A DNA stretch of 64,000 nucleotides from Xenophilus sp. Marseille-Q4582 (GCF_916700565.1 NZ_CAKAKO010000004.1:744001-808000), one strand, 5' to 3'; shown: positions 50,701 through 59,838, numbered from the stretch's first letter. Notes: generated by a model not told the origin, from the sequence alone. Translations and numbers: made by a program.

Positions 50701-51696
50701 GTGAATCCGCCTTCCTCCACCCGTGCGTCCGGCCCCAAGCGCGTGCTGGTGCTGCGCTATTCGCAGACGGGCCAGCTCGACGCCGTCACCGACCGCCTGA
50801 TCGCGCCGCTGAAGGCCGACCCGGCGGTCACGCTGCATGAAGAGCGCCTGCGGCCACAAAAACCCTTTCCCTACCCCTGGCCGCTGCTGCGCTTCTTCGA
50901 CGCCTTTCCCGAATCGGCGCACCTGCAGCCCGCGCCGCTGCAGCCGCTCGCGCTCACGGGCGACGAACGCTTCGACCTCGTCATCCTGCCCTGGCAGGTG
51001 TGGTTCCTGGCCCCGTCGCAGCCGGTCACGGCCTTCCTGCAGCACCCGGTGGCCGCGCGCGTGCTGCAAGGCACGCCGGTGGTGAGCGTGATCGCGTGCC
51101 GCAACATGTGGATGCTGGCCTTCGACAAGTTCAAGGCGCTGCTGGCCGCCTGCGGCGCACGGTTGATCGACAACGTGGTGCTGACCGACCCCGGTCCCAC
51201 CTGGGCCACCTTCATCACCACGCCGCGCTGGCTGCTCACGGGCCGCAAGGGCGGCTTCTGGGGCCTGCCGGCGGCCGGGCTCAGCCCGGCGCAGATCGAC
51301 GGCTGCGCGCGCTTCGGCCAGGCGCTGCGCAGCGCACTCGCCACGGATGCCGAGCGCGGCGACGGTCCGCTGCTGGCCGGGCTGGGGGCGGTGCAGGCCG
51401 AGCCGCGCCTGTTCATCAGCGAGAAGGCGGGCACGCGCAGCTTCTACCTGTGGGGCAAGCTGATCCGTGCCGTCGGCGGCCCCGGCAGCGCGGCGCGGCA
51501 GCCGCTGGTGCTGCTGTACGTGCTCTTCCTGTTCCTGCTCATCATCACCGTCGTGCCGGTGAGCCTGACGCTGCAGGCGCTGGCCCGGCCGTGGTGCCGG
51601 GCATGGCTGCATAGAATCCGCGCCCAGTACGAGCTGCCCTCCGGATCGGCCACGTCGGGCCCGCTGCCCGGCGCCCCGCGCCGCCCTTCGCCATGA
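50701..51696 (+). CDS. darA: DarA-like dialkylresorcinol aromatase
   Basis: A 331-residue protein. A flavodoxin-like start VLVLRYSQTGQLD (FMN loop at 21-25) is followed by PFPYPWPLLRFFDAFPES, FDLVILPWQVWFLAPSQPV and CRNMWMLAFDKFKALL, all matching DarA. A membrane helix (LVLLYVLFLFLLIITVVPV) lies near the end. DarA oxidises a cyclohexanedione to a 2,5-dialkylresorcinol. GTG start; no clear ribosome site. It is the first gene of the biosynthetic operon. Confidence 0.85.
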   Translation: MNPPSSTRASGPKRVLVLRYSQTGQLDAVTDRLIAPLKADPAVTLHEERLRPQKPFPYPWPLLRFFDAFPESAHLQPAPLQPLALTGDERFDLVILPWQVWFLAPSQPVTAFLQHPVAARVLQGTPVVSVIACRNMWMLAFDKFKALLAACGARLIDNVVLTDPGPTWATFITTPRWLLTGRKGGFWGLPAAGLSPAQIDGCARFGQALRSALATDAERGDGPLLAGLGAVQAEPRLFISEKAGTRSFYLWGKLIRAVGGPGSAARQPLVLLYVLFLFLLIITVVPVSLTLQALARPWCRAWLHRIRAQYELPSGSATSGPLPGAPRRPSP

Positions 51697-52835
51697 CGAT
51701 CGACGTCTTCCTGACGCGCACCGCCGCCTTCCTGCCTTTCCCGCCCGTGGACAACGACACCATGGAGGCCCGCCTGGGCCAGGTGGGCGACCGGCCTTCG
51801 CGCGCGCGGCGGCTGGTGCTGCGCAGCAACGGCATCACGCAGCGGCACTACGCCATCGATCCGGCCACGGGCACGCAGGCCATGAGCAACGCGCAGCTGA
51901 CGGCCGAAGCCGTGCGCGCGCTGGGCGAGCCGGCGGAGATCGGGCCCGTGGACGTGCTGGCCACCGGCACCTCGCTGCCCGACCAGCTGCTGCCCGGCCA
52001 TGCCGCGATGGTGCATGGCGAGCTGGGCTGGCCGCGGCTGGAAGTCGTATCCTGCGCGGGCGTGTGCCTGGCCGGTACCGCCGCCTTCAAGCATGCCTGG
52101 CTGGCGGTGCGCGCGGGCGATGCGCAGCGCGCCGTGGCCACCGGCTCCGAGCTGGTGTCCCCCTTCATGCGCGGCGACCACTTCGCGCCGGAGATTGCGC
52201 ACCGCGTGGCGCAACTCGAAGCGAAGCCCGAGATCGCCTTCGAGAAGGATTTCCTGCGCTGGATGCTCTCTGACGGCGCCGGCGCCGTGCTGCTGGAGCG
52301 CGAGGCGCGCGGCCCGCGGCCGCTGCGCGTGGACGGGGTGGACCTGAGTTCTGCCGCGCACGAGCTGCCCGTGTGCATGTACGCGGGCGGCGAGCGTGAC
52401 GAAGCGGGCGCCTTCCAGGGCTACATGCGCACGCCGCCCGCGCAATGGGCCGCGCAGTCCACCTTCGCCATCAAGCAGGACGTGCGCCTGCTCAACGAGA
52501 ACATCGTGCGCGCCACCCTGGGCGAGCCGCTGGCGGCCGTGATGGCGCGGCGCGGCCTGCGCGCGCAGGACATCGACTGGTTCCTGCCGCATCTCTCGTC
52601 ACACTATTTCGCCGAGCCCGTGGCGCAATGCCTGGCGGACATCGGCCTGCCGATTCCGCGCGAGCGCTGGTTCACCAACCTGGCCAGCAAGGGCAACACC
52701 GGCTCGGCCTCGCCCTTCATCATGCTCGACGAGCTGCTGCGCTCGGGCCGCGTGCAGCGCGGCCAGCGCCTCCTGATGTTCGTGCCCGAAAGCGGGCGCT
52801 TCTCCAGCGGCTTCATCCACCTGCAGGCGGTCTGA
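51693..52835 (+). CDS. darB: DarB-like ketosynthase III
   Basis: A 380-residue KAS III-fold enzyme with nucleophile Cys121 (VVSCAGVCLAG), His300 (LPHLSSHYF) and Asn335 (SKGNTGSAS). DarB enzymes condense two beta-ketoacyl/acyl thioesters to a cyclohexanedione. It overlaps darA by four bases, so the two are coupled as in known dialkylresorcinol clusters. Confidence 0.88.
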   Translation: MTIDVFLTRTAAFLPFPPVDNDTMEARLGQVGDRPSRARRLVLRSNGITQRHYAIDPATGTQAMSNAQLTAEAVRALGEPAEIGPVDVLATGTSLPDQLLPGHAAMVHGELGWPRLEVVSCAGVCLAGTAAFKHAWLAVRAGDAQRAVATGSELVSPFMRGDHFAPEIAHRVAQLEAKPEIAFEKDFLRWMLSDGAGAVLLEREARGPRPLRVDGVDLSSAAHELPVCMYAGGERDEAGAFQGYMRTPPAQWAAQSTFAIKQDVRLLNENIVRATLGEPLAAVMARRGLRAQDIDWFLPHLSSHYFAEPVAQCLADIGLPIPRERWFTNLASKGNTGSASPFIMLDELLRSGRVQRGQRLLMFVPESGRFSSGFIHLQAV

Positions 52836-52848
52836 CCGGCGGCTCCCC

Positions 52849-53244
52849 ATGCGACTCGACGACGTTCCGCAGGAAGGCAACGCCACGCTGGGCGGCCACC
52901 GCAAGCTCATGTATGCGCGCGACGCGCAGGGCCGCAGCGTGACCGTGGGTTCGCAGGGCTGGGAAGCCGAGGAGATCTGCACCCTGCATGCCGTCGACGC
53001 GCTGGCGCAGCAGGCGGAGGCCGCGCGCACGCGCGTGCAGGCCGGCCGGGCGTCGCCGCTCGAATACTGGATGTACGCGCGCCGCATGGACGTGGCGCTG
53101 CTCTCGCAGACCAGCGGCTTCTGGCAGTGGCGCGTGCGCCGGCACCTCACGCCGGCCGGCTTCGCGCGCCTCACGGCCGCGCAGCGCGCGCGCTATGCGC
53201 AGGCGCTGGGCCTGTCGGCGGCCGAGCTGGAGCGCCTGCCATGA
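52849..53244 (+). CDS. Conserved small protein of the dar-like operon
   Basis: A 131-residue protein (LDDVPQEGNATLGGHRKLMYARDAQG, EAEEICTLHAVDALAQQAEAAR, EYWMYARRMDVALLSQTSGFWQWRVRRHL). No family recognised. It overlaps the BtrH-like gene by four bases and probably acts with it or with DarAB. Confidence 0.7.
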   Translation: MRLDDVPQEGNATLGGHRKLMYARDAQGRSVTVGSQGWEAEEICTLHAVDALAQQAEAARTRVQAGRASPLEYWMYARRMDVALLSQTSGFWQWRVRRHLTPAGFARLTAAQRARYAQALGLSAAELERLP

Positions 53245-54254
53245 CGGCCGCGACCCCTTCCGTGACGGGCGTGCCTGCCTTCGAGCATCTGCACGCGGCG
53301 CATTGCGAAAGCGGCGTGATGGCCAACATGCTGCGCCACCATGGCCTGCCCATGACCGAGAGCCTGGCCTTCGGCCTGTCGGCCGGGCTGGCTTTTGCCT
53401 ACCTGCCCTTCGTCAAGCTCTCGGGCCTGCCGCTCATCTCGTACCGCATGCCGCCGCGGGCCATCATCAAGGGCCTGCTGTCGCCGCTGGGCGCGCGCTT
53501 TCGCTTCCAGACCTTCGCATCGCCCGAGGCCGGCCAGCAGCAACTGGACGCACTGCTGGCGCAAGGCCGGCCCGTGGGCCTGCAGACCTCGGTCTACTGG
53601 CTGCCGTACTTCCCGCCGGACATGCGCTTTCACTTCAACGCGCACAACCTGCTGGTCTACGGCAAGGAAGGCGACGAGTACCTGATCAGCGACCCGGTGT
53701 TCGAAACGCCCATGCGCTGCGCCGCCGCCGACCTGGCGCGCGCGCGCTTCGCCAAGGGCGCGCTGGCGCCCAAGGGCCTGATGTACTGGCCCGAGGCCAT
53801 CGACGAGAAGGCGGTGCGGCCCGAGGCCGTGCTGCGCGCCATCCGCACCAACGCGCGCCGCCTGCGCGCGCCCATTCCGATCATCGGCGTGCGCGGCATG
53901 CGCGCGCTGGCCAGGCGCCTGGAACGCCTGCCCGTGGACGGGGCACACACGGTGGCCTTCATCGGTCACCTGGTGCGCATGCAGGAAGAGATCGGCACCG
54001 GCGGCGCGGGCTTTCGCTTCATCTACGCCGCTTTCCTCCAGGAAGCCGCGCAGATCACGGGCCGCGAGGTGTTCCGCAGCTTCTCCGACCGGCTCACCGC
54101 CATCGGCGACGACTGGCGCGTGTTCGCCCTGCGCGCCGCGCGCATGGTCAAGGGGCGTGAAAAGGTCGATCCGCCCGCGCTGGCCGCGCTGCTGCGCCAG
54201 CAGGCCGCGCAGGAAGACGCCTTCTTCGCCGAACTCGGCCGCGCCGCGCGTTGA
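53241..54254 (+). CDS. BtrH-like acyltransferase
   Basis: A 337-residue protein with the BtrH N-terminal domain: AAHCESGVMANMLRHHG (Cys22), FHFNAHNLLVYG (His135) and LISDPVF (Asp151) form a papain-like triad. BtrH moves an acyl chain from an acyl carrier protein to an amine in butirosin synthesis, so this protein may transfer the ACP-bound product of the operon. It overlaps the preceding gene by four bases and the possible TTG start of the ABC gene. Confidence 0.8.
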   Translation: MTAATPSVTGVPAFEHLHAAHCESGVMANMLRHHGLPMTESLAFGLSAGLAFAYLPFVKLSGLPLISYRMPPRAIIKGLLSPLGARFRFQTFASPEAGQQQLDALLAQGRPVGLQTSVYWLPYFPPDMRFHFNAHNLLVYGKEGDEYLISDPVFETPMRCAAADLARARFAKGALAPKGLMYWPEAIDEKAVRPEAVLRAIRTNARRLRAPIPIIGVRGMRALARRLERLPVDGAHTVAFIGHLVRMQEEIGTGGAGFRFIYAAFLQEAAQITGREVFRSFSDRLTAIGDDWRVFALRAARMVKGREKVDPPALAALLRQQAAQEDAFFAELGRAAR

Positions 54255-54274
54255 GCGGGCGCCTCCCTTCGCCC

Positions 54275-55183
54275 ATGCTCGCCATCGACGGCCTGTTCCA
54301 TCGTTATGCGGGCGCCGCGGCGCCGGCCCTCGACGGCGTGCGCCTGCAGGCTGCGCGGGGCCAGGTGCTGGGCCTGCTGGGGCCCAACGGCGCAGGCAAG
54401 ACCACCTTGATCTCGCATCTTTCGGGCGCGCTGGCCCCGCAGCGCGGGCGCATCACGGTCGATGGCGAGCCGCTGGCCGCGGTGCGCGCCCGCACGCCCA
54501 CGCGCATCGGCGTGGCGCCGCAGGAACTGGCCTTCTACCCCACGCTCACGGTGCAGGAGAACCTGGCCTGCTTCGCCGCCGCCAGTGGCCTGCGCGGCGT
54601 GCGGCGCGCCGAGCGCATCGCCGCCTGCCTGGACTTCGCGCAACTGCACGCCTTCGCAGGCGTGCGGGCCGAGCAGCTCTCGGGCGGCCTCAAGCGCCGG
54701 CTCAACCTGGCCATCGCGCTGCTGCCGGAGCCCGAGCTGCTGCTGCTGGACGAGCCCACCGTGGGCGTGGACCCGCAGTCGCGCGCCTTCGTGCTCGACG
54801 CCATCCGCGCGCTGGCCGACCGCGGCGCGGCCGTCATCCATGCCTCGCACTACATGGAGGAGATCGAGGCCATCGCCGACCGCGTGCTGATCCTGGACCA
54901 CGGCCGCGTGCTGCGCGACGGCGCGCTCGACGACTTGCTGGCCGAAGGCGCCACCCTGCTCGTCCTGCGCGCCGAGGGCCTGAGCGCCGAGCGCCTGCAG
55001 CGCTGGGGCCAGGTGGAGCAGGGGCCCGACCCGTGGTGCCTGCGCCTGGGCGCCGGCCAGCGCGCGAGCGCCGTGCTGGTGGCGCTGGAGGCCGAAGGCG
55101 TGGACGTGCGCCAGGCCGAGTTCGGCCGCGCGAGCCTGGAACAGCTGTTCATGGCGCTCACGCACCGCGCCTTGCGGGATTGA
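54275..55183 (+). CDS. ABC transporter ATPase
   Basis: A 302-residue ATPase. Walker A GPNGAGKT (36-43), signature LSGGLKRRL, Walker B LLLLDEPTVGVD and switch HASHYM are intact. It pairs with the permease 1 base downstream in an ABC-2 exporter. A TTG at 54251 overlapping the BtrH-like stop could add eight residues. Confidence 0.92.
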   Translation: MLAIDGLFHRYAGAAAPALDGVRLQAARGQVLGLLGPNGAGKTTLISHLSGALAPQRGRITVDGEPLAAVRARTPTRIGVAPQELAFYPTLTVQENLACFAAASGLRGVRRAERIAACLDFAQLHAFAGVRAEQLSGGLKRRLNLAIALLPEPELLLLDEPTVGVDPQSRAFVLDAIRALADRGAAVIHASHYMEEIEAIADRVLILDHGRVLRDGALDDLLAEGATLLVLRAEGLSAERLQRWGQVEQGPDPWCLRLGAGQRASAVLVALEAEGVDVRQAEFGRASLEQLFMALTHRALRD

Positions 55184-55184
55184 C

Positions 55185-56345
55185 ATGCTCGCCGCCCTGA
55201 TCCGCAAGGAACTGCTCGCCCTGGTGCGCGACGTGCACGGCCTGGCCGTGCTCTTCGCCATGCCGGCCGTGTTCATCGTGGTCATGTCGCTGTCGCTCAA
55301 GGAGTACTACAGCCCGCCGCTGACCACGCTGCGCTACGCGCTGGACCTGCAGGACCGCGGCGCGCCGGCGCAGCTGGTGCGCGCGGCCTGGCTGCGCACG
55401 CATGGCGACCCGCAGCCGCTGCCGGCCGACTGGCGCGAGGCGCTGCGCAGCGGTCGCCTCAAGTACGTGGTGCTGCTGCAGCCGGGGCTTTCAGAGGCGC
55501 TGGAGGCCGAGGCGCTGCCGCGCAGCGCCCACATGCAACTTCTGGCCGAGCCCGGCATCGACGGCCACCTGCTCAATGCCCTGCGCGCCGAACTGGTGGG
55601 CGCGGCGGGCGAAGTGAAGGGCCGGCTGGCCTTCCAGGTCGCGGGCGCACCGCCGCTGGGGGGCGATGGCGCCTCCATGGCTGCGCTGGTGCAGGCCGAG
55701 CGCTTCGCGGGCGGCGCCGTGCGGCCGACGGCCGTGCAGCAGAACGTGCCGGCCTGGCTGGTGTTCGCGATGTTCTTCGTCGTCGCGTCCATGGCCGGGC
55801 TGGTGGTGCAGGAGCGGGCCACGGGCGCGCTGGGCCGGCTGCAGAGCCTGGGCGTGCCGCGCGGCGTGATGCTGGCCTCCAAGGCTTTGCCCTACCTGGG
55901 CGTGAACGCGCTGCAGGCGGCGCTGATGCTGGCGCTGGGCCTGTGGGGGGTGCCCGCGCTGGGCGGCGACCGGTTGTCGCTGGCCGGCGTGCAGGCCGGC
56001 GCGCTGCTCGCGGTGCTGGGCGCCATCAGCCTGGCGGCCGTCGGGCTGGCGCTGGCGCTGGCCTGCGCCGTGCGCACGCATGCGCAGGCGGCTACGGCGG
56101 GGCCGGCGCTCAACGTGGTGATGGCCGCGATCGGCGGCATCATGGTGCCCACTTTCGTCATGCCCGAATTCATGCAGCGCGTGGCCCAGGCCTCGCCCAT
56201 GAACTGGGCGCTGGAGGCGCTGATGACCGTGCTGCTGCGCGGCGGCGGCGTGGCCGACGTGGCCGCGCCCGTGGGCCGGCTGGTGCTGCTGGCGGCGCTG
56301 CTGTTCGCGCTGGCGGGCTGGCTGTTTGGAAGAAGAAGGAGCTGA
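55185..56345 (+). CDS. ABC-2 type transporter permease
   Basis: A 386-residue permease. An N-terminal helix (LAVLFAMPAVFIVVMSLSL), a periplasmic loop of some 150 residues, then five C-terminal helices (WLVFAMFFVVASMAGLVVQERATG, LLAVLGAISLAAVGLALALAC, VVMAAIGGIMVPTFVMPEFM). Fits exporters of lipids or secondary metabolites. Start ATG 55185 follows the ATPase stop by one base. Confidence 0.9.
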   Translation: MLAALIRKELLALVRDVHGLAVLFAMPAVFIVVMSLSLKEYYSPPLTTLRYALDLQDRGAPAQLVRAAWLRTHGDPQPLPADWREALRSGRLKYVVLLQPGLSEALEAEALPRSAHMQLLAEPGIDGHLLNALRAELVGAAGEVKGRLAFQVAGAPPLGGDGASMAALVQAERFAGGAVRPTAVQQNVPAWLVFAMFFVVASMAGLVVQERATGALGRLQSLGVPRGVMLASKALPYLGVNALQAALMLALGLWGVPALGGDRLSLAGVQAGALLAVLGAISLAAVGLALALACAVRTHAQAATAGPALNVVMAAIGGIMVPTFVMPEFMQRVAQASPMNWALEALMTVLLRGGGVADVAAPVGRLVLLAALLFALAGWLFGRRRS

Positions 56346-56349
56346 TGGG

Positions 56350-56622
56350 ATGGACCGTGCGGCGCTGATCGCCGAACTGCCGGCCGTGCTGCTGGCCGCC
56401 GTGGAGCGGCCCGAGCCGGAGGGCGGCCTGCGCGAGGACGAACCGCTGTTCGGCCCCGAGGCGCGGCTGGACCTGGATTCGCTGGACGCGCTGCAGCTGT
56501 CGATGGCGATCCAGAAGCGCTATGGCGTGCGCATGCCCGACAGCAAGGAAACGCGCCGCGCGCTGGAATCCCTCGCGCACCTGGCCGACCACCTGCTCGC
56601 GCATCGGCGCGCGGCGGCCTGA
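56350..56622 (+). CDS. Acyl carrier protein
   Basis: A 90-residue acidic protein with LDLDSLDALQL, in which Ser44 should carry the 4'-phosphopantetheine arm. It should hold acyl intermediates for the ketosynthases and the BtrH-like transferase. ATG 56350 is chosen; an ATG at 56326 adds an MEEEGADG extension inside the permease gene. Confidence 0.88.
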   Translation: MDRAALIAELPAVLLAAVERPEPEGGLREDEPLFGPEARLDLDSLDALQLSMAIQKRYGVRMPDSKETRRALESLAHLADHLLAHRRAAA

Positions 56623-56638
56623 GCGCCGCAACTGAGGG

Positions 56639-57172
56639 ATGCGTTTCGTCGTGGTCGGCACCAGCGGCGCGGGCAAGACGCACTTCGCCCGCGCGCTGGC
56701 GCAGGCCATCGGCGGCGCGCACATCGAACTCGACGCCCTGCACTGGGGCCCGAACTGGCAGCCCGTGCCCCCCGCGCAGTTCGCGGCGGCTGTGCATGCG
56801 GCCGCCGCGGGCGAGCGCTGGGTGGCCGACGGCAACTACAGCGCCGTGCGGGAGGCGCTGTGGCCGCGCGCCACGCACATCGTGTGGCTCAACTTCAGCC
56901 GCGCCACCGTGTTCCGGCGCGTGCTGGGCCGCACGCTGGCGCGCACGCTGCTGCGCACGCCGTTGTGGCACGGCAACCGCGAATCGCTGCGCTCGGCCTT
57001 CTTCTCGCGCGATTCGATCCTGCGCTGGTCCTGGACCACCTTCGAACGCAACCGCGCCCGCTATGCGGCGCTGCGCGCGGACCCGGCCTGGTCCGGCCAC
57101 GTGTGGGTCGAGCTCAGGTCGCCGGCCGAAGCCGCAGCCATCCTCGCGCGGCATGCGCGCAGCACCCCATGA
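56639..57172 (+). CDS. P-loop kinase (topology-modulator-like)
   Basis: A 177-residue protein with a P-loop VVGTSGAGKTHFARALA, IELDALHWGPNW and ERWVADGNYSAVREALWPRA, as in the FlaR/adenylate-kinase-like family annotated as topology modulators. It probably phosphorylates a nucleotide or small molecule. Its role in this operon is unclear, though its end overlaps the ketosynthase by four bases. Confidence 0.7.
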   Translation: MRFVVVGTSGAGKTHFARALAQAIGGAHIELDALHWGPNWQPVPPAQFAAAVHAAAAGERWVADGNYSAVREALWPRATHIVWLNFSRATVFRRVLGRTLARTLLRTPLWHGNRESLRSAFFSRDSILRWSWTTFERNRARYAALRADPAWSGHVWVELRSPAEAAAILARHARSTP

Positions 57173-58275
57173 GCGCCGCGCCGGTGTTCATCGCAGGCCG
57201 CGGCCTGGTCAGCAGCCTCGGCTGGGGCTGGGCGCCGGCGAAGGCCGCCCTGCTGCAGGCGCCGCGCCCCGCCGCGCGCATGACGCTCGCCGACGGCCAG
57301 GCCTGGCCGCTGCACGCGCTGCCGCCCCTGGCCGGAACCTGGCAGCAGCGGCTGGCGCAGGCCGTGCGCGCCGTCGTGGCGCAGGCCGGTGTGCCGGCCC
57401 GGCCGGGCCTGCCGCTTTTCATCGGCTCCTCCTCGCTCGACATGGGCCATGAGGAAGAGCAGGCGCGGCACGGCGGCGCGGCGTTCGCGGGCGACCTCTG
57501 CAGCCTTGCCGACGCGGTGGCGCATGCGCTGGACTGGCCCGGCCCGGTGTTCTGCTTTTCCACCGCCTGCACGTCGGCCGCGCAGGCGCTGTGCGCCGCG
57601 CGCGACTGGCTGCGCGCGGGCGAGTCGGAGCACGCGCTGGTGCTGGGCGTGGAGATGGACAACGGCTTCACCCCCGCGGGCTTCGCCGGCCTGCAGCTGC
57701 TGTCGCCGGGCCGGGCGCGGCCTTTCGCGGCCCAGCGCGACGGCCTGGTGCCGGGGCAGGCCGTGGCGGCGCTGCATCTGCAGACCCGGCCCACGCGCTG
57801 GCGCCTGGCCGGCGCGGCGAATGTGGTCGACGGCAGCCAGCCCACGGGCGCCGTGCCGCAGGCCCTCGAGGCGGCGGCGCGCCAGGCGTTGGCCGAGGCC
57901 GGCTGCCGCGCGGAACAGGTGGATCGGATCAAGGTGCAGGCCGCGGGCAGCCCCGGCAACGATGCGGCCGAGGCGCAGGCCCTGCGGGCGCTGTTCGGCA
58001 CGCCGGCCGCCACGCCGCCGTTGATGGGCTTCAAGCCCTGGATCGGCCATTGCATGGGCGCTTCCGCGGCCGTGGAACTGGCATTGCTGCTGGGCTGCCT
58101 GGAAGACGGCATCGATCCGGCCGCGCTGCCGCCCGATGCGCAGCCCGACCCGGCCTTCGGCCTGCGCTGGGCGCGGGCCGCCGCGCCATCGCCGCGCGTG
58201 GACCGCGTGCTCTTCCACACCCTGGGCTTCGGCGGCGGCCACAGCGCCCTGGTGCTCGAGGCGCAACGCCCATGA
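57169..58275 (+). CDS. Ketosynthase (KAS I/II fold) lacking one catalytic His
   Basis: A 368-residue beta-ketoacyl synthase-like protein. The nucleophile is present at Cys134 (FSTACTSAAQ) and the last histidine at His294 (PWIGHCMGASAA). The first His, normally in HGTGT, is replaced by Ala259 in QAAGSPGND. Loss of that residue should impair decarboxylative condensation, so the enzyme may transfer acyl groups and not extend chains. Overlaps the next gene by four bases. Confidence 0.82.
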   Translation: MSAAPVFIAGRGLVSSLGWGWAPAKAALLQAPRPAARMTLADGQAWPLHALPPLAGTWQQRLAQAVRAVVAQAGVPARPGLPLFIGSSSLDMGHEEEQARHGGAAFAGDLCSLADAVAHALDWPGPVFCFSTACTSAAQALCAARDWLRAGESEHALVLGVEMDNGFTPAGFAGLQLLSPGRARPFAAQRDGLVPGQAVAALHLQTRPTRWRLAGAANVVDGSQPTGAVPQALEAAARQALAEAGCRAEQVDRIKVQAAGSPGNDAAEAQALRALFGTPAATPPLMGFKPWIGHCMGASAAVELALLLGCLEDGIDPAALPPDAQPDPAFGLRWARAAAPSPRVDRVLFHTLGFGGGHSALVLEAQRP

Positions 58276-58787
58276 CCGGCGGCGCGCGCAGCGTCCCGGG
58301 CGCAGGCGGCTGGCGCCTCCAGGCCCATGAGGGCCAGGCGCCGCTGACGCCGGACTGGCACGACGAACTGGCGCGCCGGCTGGGCCATCGCCCGCGCCGG
58401 CTCGGCGAATGGACCGAAGTGGCGCTCTACGGGGCGCTGCGCTGCCTGCACGCGGCGGGCGAGGCGGCCCTGCCGCCGACCGCGCGCCTGCGCCTGCTGA
58501 GCCGGGGCGGCCCCGCGCAGGCGCAGCGCGCCGCCCTCGCGCAGTCGCGCGAAGGCTTGCCCATGCCCTTCACCTTCATGCAGAGCCAGCCGGCCATCAC
58601 GCTGGCCGCGCTCGCACAGGCGCTGCACTGGCAGGGAGATGCGGCCTTCGTCGCGGCCCGCGACGTGGACGCAGCCATCTGGATGGGCCTGCATGGCGCA
58701 GGCGCGGCGGGTGCGCTGGTGGGCGTGGTGGAGGCTGGCGGCCCCGGCGGACTGCGCAGCGAATGGTGGCGCTGGACGCGCGCCTGA
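58272..58787 (+). CDS. Ketosynthase-like accessory protein
   Basis: A 171-residue protein with an N-terminal region resembling a truncated ketosynthase (PFTFMQSQPAITLAALAQALHW, VAARDVDAAIWMGLHGAG) but no nucleophile. Might be a partner or chain-length factor for the atypical ketosynthase. It ends the operon. Confidence 0.6.
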   Translation: MTGGARSVPGAGGWRLQAHEGQAPLTPDWHDELARRLGHRPRRLGEWTEVALYGALRCLHAAGEAALPPTARLRLLSRGGPAQAQRAALAQSREGLPMPFTFMQSQPAITLAALAQALHWQGDAAFVAARDVDAAIWMGLHGAGAAGALVGVVEAGGPGGLRSEWWRWTRA

Positions 58788-58820
58788 CACGCAGGCCGCG
58801 CCCCGCGCCGGCCGCTGGCT

Positions 58821-59819
58821 TCAGCTGTCGATGCGGATGTGGTTCGCTTTCGCGATCCGGCTCCACTTCTCGTACTCGCTGCGGGAAATGCGCGAGAACT
58901 CCTCGACCGAATTGCCCACCGGCTGCAGGCCCAGCTCGACCAGCTTGCGCTGCACGTCGGGCAGGCGCAGCACCTTGACGATTTCCTCGTTGAAGCGCGC
59001 GACGATCGGCTGGGGCGTGGCGGCCGGTACGTAGAAGCCTTGCCAGCCGTCGCCGTCGTAGCCCGGCAGCAGTTCCGCCACGGCCGGCACCTCCGGCAGG
59101 GCGGCGCTGCGCTTGGGGCTGGTCACGGCCAGCGCGCGCAGCTTGCCGCTCTTGACCAGCGGAATGGCCGTGGTCGCGGGCTCGAAGGCCAGCGGCACCT
59201 GGCCGGCCATCACGTCGGTGAGCGGGCTGCCCTTGTAGGGGACGTGGACCATCTTCACGCCGGCCATGTTGTTCATCATCTCCATCACCACATGCGGGCC
59301 CGAGCCCACGCCCAGCGAACCGTACTCCACCGCGCCGGGCTTGGCCTTGGCGCGTGCCAGCAGGTCCTTGAGCGATGTGTCGGGCTGGTTCGGCCCGGTG
59401 ACCAGCACGTAGGGCACCAGCGCCACCTGCGTGACGGGCGCGAAGTCGCGGAAGGTGTCGTAGGGCAGACGCGTGTAGACGTTGGGGTTGATGCCCATGA
59501 TCGAGTTGACGGTCATGAACAGCGTGTAGCCGTCGCCGGGGCTCTTGGCCGCCACTTCGGCGCCGATGATGCCGGCCGCGCCGGCGCGGTTGTCCACCAG
59601 CAGTGGCTGGCCCAGCGCGCGGCCCAGCGGCTCGGCCACGATGCGCGCCACCACGTCGGGCGAGACGCCGGCCGCGAAGGGCACGACCAGCTTGATCGGC
59701 TTGCTGGGCCACTTGCCCTGGGCGAAGAGCGCAGAGGAGGCCAGCGGCGCGGCGGCCGTCAGCGCGAGCCGGGCGAGGGCCTGGCGGCGGGTGGCGAAGG
59801 TGGTGACGGGGATGGGCAT
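58821..59819 (-). CDS. Bug-family periplasmic solute receptor (TctC-like)
   Basis: A 332-residue protein with a signal peptide (ALARLALTAAAPLASSALFAQG) and the Bug fold: KPIKLVVPFAAGVSPDVVARIVAEPL, VDNRAGAAGIIGAEVAAKS, and PYKGSPLTDVMAGQV. These proteins bind carboxylates such as aromatic acids or tricarboxylates for uptake or signalling. It is the last of a minus-strand operon with a cupin and an alpha/beta hydrolase. Confidence 0.9.
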   Translation of the reverse strand: MPIPVTTFATRRQALARLALTAAAPLASSALFAQGKWPSKPIKLVVPFAAGVSPDVVARIVAEPLGRALGQPLLVDNRAGAAGIIGAEVAAKSPGDGYTLFMTVNSIMGINPNVYTRLPYDTFRDFAPVTQVALVPYVLVTGPNQPDTSLKDLLARAKAKPGAVEYGSLGVGSGPHVVMEMMNNMAGVKMVHVPYKGSPLTDVMAGQVPLAFEPATTAIPLVKSGKLRALAVTSPKRSAALPEVPAVAELLPGYDGDGWQGFYVPAATPQPIVARFNEEIVKVLRLPDVQRKLVELGLQPVGNSVEEFSRISRSEYEKWSRIAKANHIRIDS

Positions 59820-59838
59820 GTTCTTGTCTCCTGGCTTG

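Noticed and set aside
50529-50840. 103-codon frame starting inside the 161-bp repeat
   Set aside because: It starts in the MITE-like element and runs across the start of darA in another frame; it is a feature of the repeat and not a gene.
54251-54275. TTG start for the ABC ATPase
   Set aside because: Possible by overlap with the upstream stop, but the family alignment begins at the ATG at 54,275; kept as an alternative only.
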